Part shown: positions 44,012 through 51,756 of the stretch, in pieces
Position numbering within the stretch: position 1 is the first letter of the stretch
Layout of the letters: every line of letters starts with the position of its first letter
Source of the DNA: Lachnospiraceae bacterium
Lineage (GTDB): Bacteria > Bacillota > Clostridia > Lachnospirales > Lachnospiraceae
DNA length: 51,756 bases
Direction of reading: 5' to 3'
NCBI GenBank assembly: GCA_024687205.1
Contig: JAILES010000124.1
Span: forward strand, 1 to 51,756
Translations under genes and position numbers: made by a program
Notes under the pieces: generated by a model
Database searches by the model: none
What the model saw: the letters and a program-made list of their open reading frames with translations, nothing else
What the model was told of the DNA's origin: nothing

Positions 44012-47000
44012 TTGCGGGAGATCGTAGATAAGGTCATAAACGGCGAATATGATTTTTCGGCTAATGTTAAGCCTCTTGTTTTTTCGGTGGAGCAGATAGT
44101 TGTGGATGTGCTTCCCGGACAGGTGACTTACGGTTCTTTTTATGTGATATGTGAAGACGGCGAAGCAAAAGGCTATGTCTATTCCAGGGATCTGAGGCTA
44201 AGGATAAGGGAAGAGAATTTTGAGGGAAGGCAGCCTGAGATCCTTTATGAGATGGATTCCACCGGACTTAATGCAGGAGAAGTGCATACCGGCGTACTTG
44301 ATATAGTTTCCGATCACGGAGAATATGAGCTTCCGTTTACCATGCGTGTACTGGGGGATACACCCTACAGTTCCATGGGTGAAGTAAGGAACCTCTTTCA
44401 TTTTGCCAATCTGGCAAAGGCTGACTGGGATGAAGCCCAGGAGCTGTTTTATTCCGAACAGTTCAAGAAGATATTGGAGGGACAGGATCCCGAAGTGAGG
44501 ACCGCATATCGCGGCTACAGGTCGGTATACAACAATCCGAGAAACATGGAAAGCTTTCTGGAGATCACAAGAAAGAAAGTGGTCCCGGTCTATACTTCCG
44601 ATGTAAAGGAAATCTCTCTTGAATACCGCGGCGAGCTTAAGAGCATAGATATAAAGCTTAAGAGGGAAGGCTGGGGATATACCTGTCTGTATGTGTACAG
44701 CACCGATGATTTTGCCATTCCCGATCATGATGTGATAACCGATGCCGACTTTGAAGGCAATACCACCACGCTGCACATTGATGTTGATACCTCGCTGCTG
44801 GTAAGAGGTGTCAATGAGGCTGAGATAGTCATCTATGACAGAAACGGACGTATAGAGATACCCCTTAAGATAAACTGTCCGGTAAGCCATTATGAGGATG
44901 AAGACAGGAAGCGCCTTAAGAAGCTGATGGACAGGTATCTTGCATTCAGGACCGGAAGACTTTCGAGAGCTGACTTTGCGGGACAGTGTGAAGGGCTGCT
45001 CTCCGAGGTGCTTTCAAAAGATCCGGACCGTATAGAATACAGATTATACCAGGTACAGCTGCTGCTGACGCAGAAGCGTCTGACAGAGGGAAAAACCATC
45101 TGCGACCGCATAGGCGTGCTGATGGAAGAGCGGGAATGCAGCATCGAGATGCGGGCTTATCATCTGTATCTGAAGAGCCTCTGTGAGAATGATGCTGACA
45201 AGACCGATGAATATGCGGATCAGATAGAAAAGTGGTACCGTGACGACGAGTCGAACTGGAGACTGGCATGGCTCATGATGTATATGGACGAGAGCTATTC
45301 CCAGAGTGACAAGAAAAAATGGAAACTGCTTAAAGAACAGTATGAAAACGGAAATACGAGTCCGCTGCTCTATATAGAAGCCCTGCATCTGCTGGCGGCT
45401 AATGCGCGGCTTATGGAAGAGACCGGAGATTACGAAAGAGCAATATACACCTTTGCGATGCGAAGGGGACTTGTAGATGCGCAGCTTCGCGGACGTTTTA
45501 CCCTGCTGGCAGGCGAGGAACGCGGTTATTCCAACGAACTGTTTGAACTTCTGAAATTCTCTTACGAGCAGGAAGCCAATCCGGTGATACTGGAATCCAT
45601 CTGCAAGCTTCTGATAAAAGGAAACTGCATAGGGAAGGAATATTTTGAATGGTATGCGGCGGCTGTAAAAGCAGAGATAAGGATGCCCAGGCTGTACGAA
45701 TACTATATCATGTCCGTGGATCCGGAATATACGGGAATGCTGCCGAGACTGGTGCTGATGTATTTTGCTTACCGTTCGGGACTGGACGCCACAAGGAATG
45801 CCTTCCTTTATTCAAACGTTTTAAGGCATAAGGATGATTATCAGGAACTGTATGATCAGTACCTGCCTGCTATAGAAGAATTCACCAGGGAACAGGTGAT
45901 AAAGAGGAATCTCAATGACCACCTGGCTTATCTTTACAGCGAACTTCTCAGCAAAAACGGCATGGACAGTGAGTTCGCGGAAGCCATGGCCGAGCTTTTA
46001 TATGTTGAGAAGATCCATGTTTCGGATGACAGCTTTACTTCGGTTATAGTTGTTTACGAGCATTTAAGAAGCGAGCAGGTTTATCCCGTATATAACGGTG
46101 AGACCTATGTGTCGCTTTACGGCAACAAATACAGCATCCTGCTGGAGACCGTTGACGGAGAACGTTTCGGAAACGAGGAGTTCTACACCAGGACCAAGAT
46201 GATAAAAGGCGGCGGAGCCAAACCGGATCTGCTGCACCCTATACTCGGAGTATTTCTCTCAAAGGCGGAGGAAGGCAGTGACAATCCTTCCATTACGGCG
46301 GAAAACGAGCCCATCTTCTCCTGGCTTTCGGTCCAGGATGATCTGACCGATGAATACCGTCTCAGGATCAAACTTGCGCTGCTGGAGTATTACTTTGATA
46401 ATGACAGGGTTGCCGAGACCGATGAGATACTCTCGGGTCTGGAGCCTGAGCTGATGACCGCCGCAGACCGTGAGCAGTGTGTCAGGATAATGGTGGCTTC
46501 GGGCATGTACGACCAGGCCTTTGACTGGATAAAGAGATGCGGTATAGAAGGCATAGACATAAAGATACAGGTGCGGCTCTGTGACCGTATCCTTGCAAGA
46601 AGCGATCAGGAATATGCGATAGAACTGCTGAAGATCTGTGAAGGCATATTATTATCCGGTAAATATGACGGAGATATACTCAACTATCTTATAAGGTATT
46701 CAAGAGCGGGGATCAAGGGACTCAAAGAACTCTGGCGTGCGGCAGTCGCCTTTGATCTGCCTTCGGTGGAACTGCTGTCCCGCATGATGAGACAGATACT
46801 CTACACCGGGACCTATGTGCCGGAGATCGGAGATATTTATCAGGAAGCCGTCAAAGGCGGTATACCTCATGATCTCGACAAGGCGTATCTTTGCATGCTC
46901 TCATATCAGTACCTGATAGAGGGCAGAGCCCTTGATGAAAACATTTTTGACAGAGTTTCATATATCCACAGACTCGGCGAGGAAATCTCTCCCGTATGCA

Positions 47001-47557
47001 TACTTGCCTATCTTTTGGTGGCTTCGAAACGTTTTGAAAAAGGACTGGCCGAAGATGAACTGGCAGAAGTAGGGGAATTTCTTGATATGATGCATGACAG
47101 GGATGTATTCCTGCCGTATTTCATGGAATTCTCATCCATGAGAGCGTATCTGAAGATCTTTGAGGGATGGAGTTATATAGAGTACAAAGGAAATCCGGAG
47201 TCGAAGGTCGTGCTCCATTATGTTTTTGAACGTGAGGACGGCGGTCAGGGAGAGTATCTGAGTGAAGAGATGACGCATATCTACGGCGGCATATTTGTTA
47301 AATCCTTCCTGCTCTTCTACGGTGAAAAGATCAGATATTACATTACCGAGGAAGACGGACGTCAGGAGAACCTGACCAAATCAAGTGTGCTTGAGTGTGC
47401 TGATCCCCATGGGGTTCCGGAGAGCAGCAGATACGAGATGATCAACAATCTGGCGATAGCAAAGAATATGGGCGATGAGAAGACTTTCGTGAAACTCGCA
47501 CAGGAGTATGACCGGAAAAAATATTTTGCGGAAAAGCTATTCGGGGGAAATGAATGA
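44012..47557 (+). CDS. DUF5717-like large repeat/scaffold protein
   Basis: A 1181-residue protein resembling the Lachnospiraceae DUF5717 family (recognised from memory). Residues 1-110 form a beta-rich domain (VKPLVFSVEQIVVDVLPGQ through ELPFTMRVLGDTPY), and another beta unit lies at about 185-290. From about 300 to 1050 helical TPR-like pairs dominate (RIEYRLYQVQLLLTQKRLTE, YDQAFDWIKRCGI). A beta-rich end follows (VVLHYVFEREDGG). There is no signal peptide or membrane helix. The start is TTG 44012 behind GGAGAA (44000-44005), since no ATG is suitably placed. It overlaps the Hsp70-like gene by four bases and is probably its partner scaffold (inference). Confidence 0.75.
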   Translation: MREIVDKVINGEYDFSANVKPLVFSVEQIVVDVLPGQVTYGSFYVICEDGEAKGYVYSRDLRLRIREENFEGRQPEILYEMDSTGLNAGEVHTGVLDIVSDHGEYELPFTMRVLGDTPYSSMGEVRNLFHFANLAKADWDEAQELFYSEQFKKILEGQDPEVRTAYRGYRSVYNNPRNMESFLEITRKKVVPVYTSDVKEISLEYRGELKSIDIKLKREGWGYTCLYVYSTDDFAIPDHDVITDADFEGNTTTLHIDVDTSLLVRGVNEAEIVIYDRNGRIEIPLKINCPVSHYEDEDRKRLKKLMDRYLAFRTGRLSRADFAGQCEGLLSEVLSKDPDRIEYRLYQVQLLLTQKRLTEGKTICDRIGVLMEERECSIEMRAYHLYLKSLCENDADKTDEYADQIEKWYRDDESNWRLAWLMMYMDESYSQSDKKKWKLLKEQYENGNTSPLLYIEALHLLAANARLMEETGDYERAIYTFAMRRGLVDAQLRGRFTLLAGEERGYSNELFELLKFSYEQEANPVILESICKLLIKGNCIGKEYFEWYAAAVKAEIRMPRLYEYYIMSVDPEYTGMLPRLVLMYFAYRSGLDATRNAFLYSNVLRHKDDYQELYDQYLPAIEEFTREQVIKRNLNDHLAYLYSELLSKNGMDSEFAEAMAELLYVEKIHVSDDSFTSVIVVYEHLRSEQVYPVYNGETYVSLYGNKYSILLETVDGERFGNEEFYTRTKMIKGGGAKPDLLHPILGVFLSKAEEGSDNPSITAENEPIFSWLSVQDDLTDEYRLRIKLALLEYYFDNDRVAETDEILSGLEPELMTAADREQCVRIMVASGMYDQAFDWIKRCGIEGIDIKIQVRLCDRILARSDQEYAIELLKICEGILLSGKYDGDILNYLIRYSRAGIKGLKELWRAAVAFDLPSVELLSRMMRQILYTGTYVPEIGDIYQEAVKGGIPHDLDKAYLCMLSYQYLIEGRALDENIFDRVSYIHRLGEEISPVCILAYLLVASKRFEKGLAEDELAEVGEFLDMMHDRDVFLPYFMEFSSMRAYLKIFEGWSYIEYKGNPESKVVLHYVFEREDGGQGEYLSEEMTHIYGGIFVKSFLLFYGEKIRYYITEEDGRQENLTKSSVLECADPHGVPESSRYEMINNLAIAKNMGDEKTFVKLAQEYDRKKYFAEKLFGGNE

Positions 47558-48861
47558 TGGAGGCCTTTAAGAATAATACAGCTAAAGGTCTGAAGGACCG
47601 TGTGGTCATAGGCATGGATCTTAACGATGAGTTTGCGCAGATCAGCTATGCGGCGCTGGGTACGGAACCCAAGACTCTGGTCATAGATGCCGAAGAAGAC
47701 AGCATGCGCATTCCCACAGTGCTCGGAAGAATGTACGGTGAGAATGTATGGCTCAGCGGTGCCGAAGCCCGTGCAAAGGCCGAAGCCAATGAAGCCTTTC
47801 TGATAGATCATCTGGTAAGCAAAGCCATAGACGGAAGCAGGGTGGAAGTGGAGACTTCCGATTATGACCCTAATGATCTGCTGGCCCTGTTCATCAAGAA
47901 ATGTCTCGGACGCCTTACCCCGGTGGCGGCAGTGGAAAAAGCCGCACTGATAGTGATAAGCGTAGAGGATCCGGACGAGAGGATGATAGAGGTACTGACT
48001 CAGGCCATAAGGACACTCAGGATCAGACAGGAAAAAGTGTTCTTCCTAAGCCATGCAGAAAGTGCATTCCATTATATCCTTCATCAGCCCAAAGAACTGT
48101 GGAGCCATGATGTCTGCATCTTTGACATGAAGGAACGCGGCATGGGGCTGTGGAGTTTTCATCAGAATATCAGGACCTCACCTGCGGTCATGATGGTGGA
48201 GGAAAAGAGCTTTCCGGATATGAAGCCCGTCAGATTCTACGGCAAGCCCGGAGAATCGGGGAAGAAGAACAGGCTTGATACCGAGTTTTATAACATACTT
48301 TACGGACACATGGAAGATAAGATGGTATCCAGCGTATACCTTCTCGGCGACGGATTTGCGGGAGACTGGACCAAGGATTCGCTGAAATATATCTGCCGCG
48401 GAAGAAGGGCATTTTCGGGAAACAATCTTTTCAGCAAAGGTGCCTGCTACGGCGGCATGGAGAAGCTGGAGGAGAGCGGCCTGGAGAAGGGGATAGTATT
48501 CCTCGGCAAAGACAAGATACGTGCAAACCTGGGAATGAAGGTGATGAGGGAAGGCAGGGAGTCTTATATGGCACTTCTTGATGCAGGCAGGAACTGGTAT
48601 GACTGCGTAAAGGAATGTGACCTGCTTATGGATTACGTCAATCCCATCAATATCATCGTGACTCCCATAGACGGTAAAGGCATAAGGGAAGAGGCAGTGT
48701 ATCTCCCCGGGGCACCTGTGAGGCCGGCAAGAGCCACCAGGATACACTTTGAGATAAGGATGCTCAGTGTGGGCAGGGTACGGGTAGTCGTACGCGATAT
48801 GGGCTTCGGCGAATTTTATGCACCCAGCGGTATGGTCTGGGAGAGCGAATTCAGGATATAG
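47554..48861 (+). CDS. Degenerate Hsp70/actin-fold protein (DUF5716-like)
   Basis: A 435-residue protein with an Hsp70-like beginning: VVIGMDLNDEFAQISYAAL matches the phosphate-1 strand-loop-strand of actin-fold ATPases, and IPTVLGRMYGENVWLSGAEA recalls the DnaK segment that follows it. The phosphate-2 region (DVCIFDMKERGMGLWSF) lacks the usual DxGGGT glycines, and SSVYLLGDGFAGDW replaces the adenosine motif. The C-terminus (from about 330) is a beta-rich unit rather than a full substrate-binding domain. ATP hydrolysis is therefore doubtful. It overlaps the DUF5717-like gene and starts a run of closely spaced genes. Confidence 0.75.
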   Translation: MMEAFKNNTAKGLKDRVVIGMDLNDEFAQISYAALGTEPKTLVIDAEEDSMRIPTVLGRMYGENVWLSGAEARAKAEANEAFLIDHLVSKAIDGSRVEVETSDYDPNDLLALFIKKCLGRLTPVAAVEKAALIVISVEDPDERMIEVLTQAIRTLRIRQEKVFFLSHAESAFHYILHQPKELWSHDVCIFDMKERGMGLWSFHQNIRTSPAVMMVEEKSFPDMKPVRFYGKPGESGKKNRLDTEFYNILYGHMEDKMVSSVYLLGDGFAGDWTKDSLKYICRGRRAFSGNNLFSKGACYGGMEKLEESGLEKGIVFLGKDKIRANLGMKVMREGRESYMALLDAGRNWYDCVKECDLLMDYVNPINIIVTPIDGKGIREEAVYLPGAPVRPARATRIHFEIRMLSVGRVRVVVRDMGFGEFYAPSGMVWESEFRI

Positions 48862-48869
48862 GAGAGTAA

Positions 48870-49703
48870 ATGGGAAACATTTATCAGTGCGTCGGCAGAT
48901 ATGCACAGGAACCGTATATATTCAAGATCACGATGACCAGAGTCTATTGCATCGAGGAGCTTTGCTTTTATATTGTTCAGAATGCGGATATCCTGGATGA
49001 GCATTTTGCAAGCATGGAGCTGGTCAACTGGATAGAAGACGAATGTGCTCTGCCGGAACTTGCCAAGAAACTGAAAGGCGTGCTCAGGACCAGCATAAAA
49101 CCGGAGTCTTTTGTAAGGGCGATACTGGAAGAACTGTGCTATATCGATGAAAAGGAAATGAAGGAACTGGAGAGGGTGATACGCTCGGGGCGTCTCCTTT
49201 CTTCGAAGCAGAGAGAAAAAGTACTTGCAGATTATTTCCTTCATAACAAACATTATGCCCTGGCACACAGAGCATATGAGGACTGGCTTGCGAACAATGA
49301 AGATGCATCTGATGAAGAGAAGGCAGCCGTATATAAATGTCTCGGAACCGTATATGCCAGACTGTTTTATTTTACCGATGCGGCTGAAATGTATGACACG
49401 GCATATCAGCTCTGCGGTGACGAGGATTCACTGCTGCATTTTCTTTATGCCAAACGGCTTGAACTTGATGACAAAGGGTACCTTAAGTTTGTAAATACCC
49501 TGCCGGAGGATTTTCCTCTTCTGGTCGAAGCCGAGAAGCTTATGGAAAAAGCCCTTGAAGAATACAGAAAGACAGAAACGTATATACAGCTTGCGGGACT
49601 GGATAAGATGAAGCTGAGTAAAAGGCGGCCGGAGTATGAGGAGATATCGGCCTGGTATGTGGATTCGGAAATGGATGCTTTCAGGGATTGTATGATAGAG
49701 TGA
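48870..49703 (+). CDS. TPR-like helical protein of unknown function
   Basis: A 277-residue protein. The N-terminus YIFKITMTRVYCIEELCFYIVQNADILDE and following LVNWIEDECALPELAKKLK form a compact helical domain that I have seen beside DUF5716/DUF5717 genes in Lachnospiraceae (memory, unverified). Residues 120-215 are TPR-like (ADYFLHNKHYALAHRAYEDW, AAVYKCLGTVYARLFYFTDA, AEMYDTAYQLCGD). It starts eight bases after the Hsp70-like gene behind AGGAGAG. It is likely an adaptor in the same complex (inference). Confidence 0.7.
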   Translation: MGNIYQCVGRYAQEPYIFKITMTRVYCIEELCFYIVQNADILDEHFASMELVNWIEDECALPELAKKLKGVLRTSIKPESFVRAILEELCYIDEKEMKELERVIRSGRLLSSKQREKVLADYFLHNKHYALAHRAYEDWLANNEDASDEEKAAVYKCLGTVYARLFYFTDAAEMYDTAYQLCGDEDSLLHFLYAKRLELDDKGYLKFVNTLPEDFPLLVEAEKLMEKALEEYRKTETYIQLAGLDKMKLSKRRPEYEEISAWYVDSEMDAFRDCMIE

Positions 49704-49704
49704 T

Positions 49705-50883
49705 ATGGGTTTAATAGCGAAATTAAAGGAAAAATTTAATAAGTGGTATTACCACGAACCCGATCTCGAGGAGAACTGGGACGACGAAGAACCGGCAAAT
49801 GAAGAAAAGGCGTTTGAAGATGCCGATGTGAGAACGGTCTATGTCCTTGAGGCTCTGGGACGCATGGCGGAAGCTGCCGACAAGATGGAGCAGTGCCAGG
49901 ATGAGTACAGTGCCGTGACCAGTCTGCTCGTGGATATGGAAGAGATAGAAGGACTGCCGGGAGACGTGCGCGGTCTTATCTCGGATCAGGCCACCAAGAT
50001 AGCCAACCTTGAAAAAGAGAGAAGAAGTATATATGCCGAAACCGGAAAACTCTCGGAAGCCCGGATGCAGTTCCTTGAGAGATATGAGGATGATATACCC
50101 GGCGGCATCAAGAAAATGCGGGAAGCTGAAGAATACCGCAAGCTTGTTAAGATGGATATGCGCAAGCTTGAGGCCGAAAAAAGTTCTTATAAGCTGCAGA
50201 TGCATGAGACAAAAGGAACCATCCAGAACAGCAGGGGCATCGCGCTTATCTGCGGTATCGCAATGTTTTTTTCGATAATCCTGCTGCTTTTCCTGCAGCT
50301 GGGTATGGACATGGATGTGGCAATAGGTTATATAATAATCTGCGGAGCAGGAGCGCTGGCTCTTACGGTGATCTTTGTCAGATATCAGGATGCCGTGAGG
50401 GAGATGAAACGTCTGGAGAAGCTGAGGAACAAGCTGACCGGCGTCCACAATACCGTGAAGATCCGCTATGTCAACAACACCAATCTGCTTTCATATCTCT
50501 ATATGAAATATGATGTGGATTCGGCGGATGACCTGGAGACCGAGTGGGAGATATATGCCGAAGAAGTCGGAGCGAGGGCGAGAGACGAAAAACTGCGAGA
50601 AGAACTGGAATACTATTATGATAAGCTGACCAAAACCCTCAGAGATCAGAGCATAAAGGATCCGGAGATCTGGACCAAGCAGACCGGTGCCCTGATAGAT
50701 TCCAGAGAGATGGTTGAAGTAAGACATGCGCTCATAGGCCGCAGGCAGAAACTCAGGGAGCGCATGGAATACAATAAAGAAGTGGCGGAAGTATCACAAA
50801 GGAAGATCAAGGATCTGGCGCAGAAATACCCGCAGTATTCACAGGAGATAGCCGGTATACTGAACAGATTTGAAGGATCATAA
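49705..50883 (+). CDS. Coiled-coil protein with central membrane hairpin
   Basis: A 392-residue protein. After an acidic start (EENWDDEEPANEEKAFED), a long coiled coil runs from about residue 40 to 175. Two adjacent membrane helices follow at about 178-225 (IALICGIAMFFSIILLLFLQL and AIGYIIICGAGALALTVIFV), and a second coiled coil to about 385. Both ends therefore lie on the same, probably cytoplasmic, side. It starts one base after the preceding stop. It could tether the cytoplasmic Hsp70-like/TPR complex to the membrane (inference). No catalytic motif is seen. Confidence 0.7.
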   Translation: MGLIAKLKEKFNKWYYHEPDLEENWDDEEPANEEKAFEDADVRTVYVLEALGRMAEAADKMEQCQDEYSAVTSLLVDMEEIEGLPGDVRGLISDQATKIANLEKERRSIYAETGKLSEARMQFLERYEDDIPGGIKKMREAEEYRKLVKMDMRKLEAEKSSYKLQMHETKGTIQNSRGIALICGIAMFFSIILLLFLQLGMDMDVAIGYIIICGAGALALTVIFVRYQDAVREMKRLEKLRNKLTGVHNTVKIRYVNNTNLLSYLYMKYDVDSADDLETEWEIYAEEVGARARDEKLREELEYYYDKLTKTLRDQSIKDPEIWTKQTGALIDSREMVEVRHALIGRRQKLRERMEYNKEVAEVSQRKIKDLAQKYPQYSQEIAGILNRFEGS

Positions 50884-50894
50884 GGAGGAGAAAA

Positions 50895-51756
50895 ATGAAA
50901 CCTATCAAAGAAGGAAAAGTACGAGAGATCTACGACAACGGGGATTCCCTGATCATGGTGGCTACAGACAGGATCAGCTGCTTTGATGTGATCCTCAAAA
51001 ACATCATCAAGAAGAAGGGTACTGTACTTACCCAGATGTCAAGATTCTGGTTCGACATGACAAAGGACATCGTTCCCAACCACATGATAAGCACCGATGT
51101 GAATGAGATGCCCGAATTCTTCAGAAAACCCGAATTCACCGGAAACAGCATGAAGTGCAAAAAGCTCAACATGCTTCCCATCGAGTGCATAGTCCGCGGT
51201 TACATCACCGGCAGCGGCTGGGCAAGCTATCAGAAGGACGGCACTGTCTGCGGCATTACTCTGCCCGAAGGTCTTAAGGAATCCGAGAAGCTGCCTGAGC
51301 CCATCTACACACCCAGTACCAAGGCAGAAATCGGAGACCACGATGAGAACATTTCTTACGAGCGCTCCATTGAAGTCCTCGAGAAGGAATTCCCGGGACA
51401 TGGTGAGGAATATGCATCGAAACTCAGGGACTACACACTTGCGCTCTATAAGAAATGCGCCGATTATGCATATTCCAAAGGGATCATAATCGCTGATACC
51501 AAGTTCGAATTCGGACTTGATGAAAACGGCAACATGGTCATCGGTGATGAGATGCTCACACCGGACAGCTCACGTTTCTGGCCTCTCGAAGGCTACGAGG
51601 CAGGCAAGAGCCAGCCTTCCTTTGACAAGCAGTTCGCAAGAGACTGGCTCAAGAGCAACGAGCATGACTGGAAGCTGCCCGTCGAAGTCGAAGAGAAGAC
51701 CATCGAAAAATACCTGCAGGCCTACAGAATGCTCACCGGCAAAGAACTGGAGGCGT
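50895..51756 (+). CDS. purC: Phosphoribosylaminoimidazole-succinocarboxamide synthase, 3' end outside window
   Basis: The first 287 residues of SAICAR synthetase, which joins aspartate to CAIR in purine synthesis. KEGKVREIYD opens the ATP-binding domain; ATDRISCFDVIL, LPIECIVRGYITGSGW (carboxylate/substrate-binding) and DEMLTPDSSRFWP are the family signatures. AAGGAGGAG at 50882-50890 precedes ATG 50895, twelve bases after the preceding gene. Codon choice leans to ATC and CTC, as expected for strong expression. The frame is intact to the window edge; nearly the full protein is present by comparison with the usual length of about 290 residues. Confidence 0.95.
   Translation, partial: MKPIKEGKVREIYDNGDSLIMVATDRISCFDVILKNIIKKKGTVLTQMSRFWFDMTKDIVPNHMISTDVNEMPEFFRKPEFTGNSMKCKKLNMLPIECIVRGYITGSGWASYQKDGTVCGITLPEGLKESEKLPEPIYTPSTKAEIGDHDENISYERSIEVLEKEFPGHGEEYASKLRDYTLALYKKCADYAYSKGIIIADTKFEFGLDENGNMVIGDEMLTPDSSRFWPLEGYEAGKSQPSFDKQFARDWLKSNEHDWKLPVEVEEKTIEKYLQAYRMLTGKELEA

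Overview
The window looks like chromosomal DNA of a Lachnospiraceae-type Firmicute (Butyrivibrio/Roseburia relatives; inference). The reasons are AGGAGG-like ribosome binding sites, heavy use of ATA (Ile) and AGA/AGG (Arg), anaerobic metabolism (class III ribonucleotide reductase NrdDG), a topoisomerase pair of Firmicute ParE/ParC type, and large proteins (DUF5717/DUF5716-like) that I know only from this family. I found no rRNA, tRNA, CRISPR array, insertion sequence or prophage gene.

Layout. (1) 1-2220: the end of a phosphonopyruvate decarboxylase gene, then a sugar-transfer-type ATP-grasp enzyme and a QueC-like PP-loop protein, probably the tail of a phosphonate or surface-polymer cluster. 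(2) 2226-7926: an AraC regulator divergent from a five-gene redox/isomerase operon of unknown substrate. (3) 8021-12393: an ABC exporter with two permeases and a membrane-anchored partner. (4) 12405-15817: HAD hydrolase, cytidine deaminase, membrane-bound MutS-like ATPase, RNase HI and a 62-residue membrane protein. (5) 15818-19379: an intergenic mosaic of inverted repeats, then nrdD, nrdG and dut (deoxynucleotide supply); a 22-base repeat core occurs on both sides of nrdDG. (6) 19464-25742: a protein with a Gly-Ser-aromatic-Arg low-complexity domain, a glycosyltransferase-like protein, a GldA/GldFG-like ABC transporter (all with overlapping stops and starts), and gltX. (7) 25767-35864: an acidic helical protein, a UvrD-type helicase, parE/parC-type topoisomerase genes, rsmD, coaD, a coiled-coil protein, a two-helix membrane protein and an RluA-family pseudouridine synthase. 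(8) 35868-38161, minus strand: a phosphodiester glycosidase-like protein and a polylysine-bearing membrane protein. (9) 38317-50883: a 1876-residue protein with no recognised domain, then four tightly packed genes (DUF5717-like, degenerate Hsp70-like DUF5716-like, TPR-like, coiled-coil membrane protein). (10) the start of purC at the right edge.

The best candidates for undescribed biology are the Hsp70-like/DUF5717 four-gene cluster with its giant neighbour (38317-50883), and the GSF/GSY low-complexity protein coupled to a glycosyltransferase-like protein and an ABC exporter (19464-24277). The small-scale regulatory architecture is also worth a look: a consensus promoter whose -35 lies in a terminator hairpin (26364), and a promoter followed at once by a perfect hairpin before a TTG-started gene (43936-44012).
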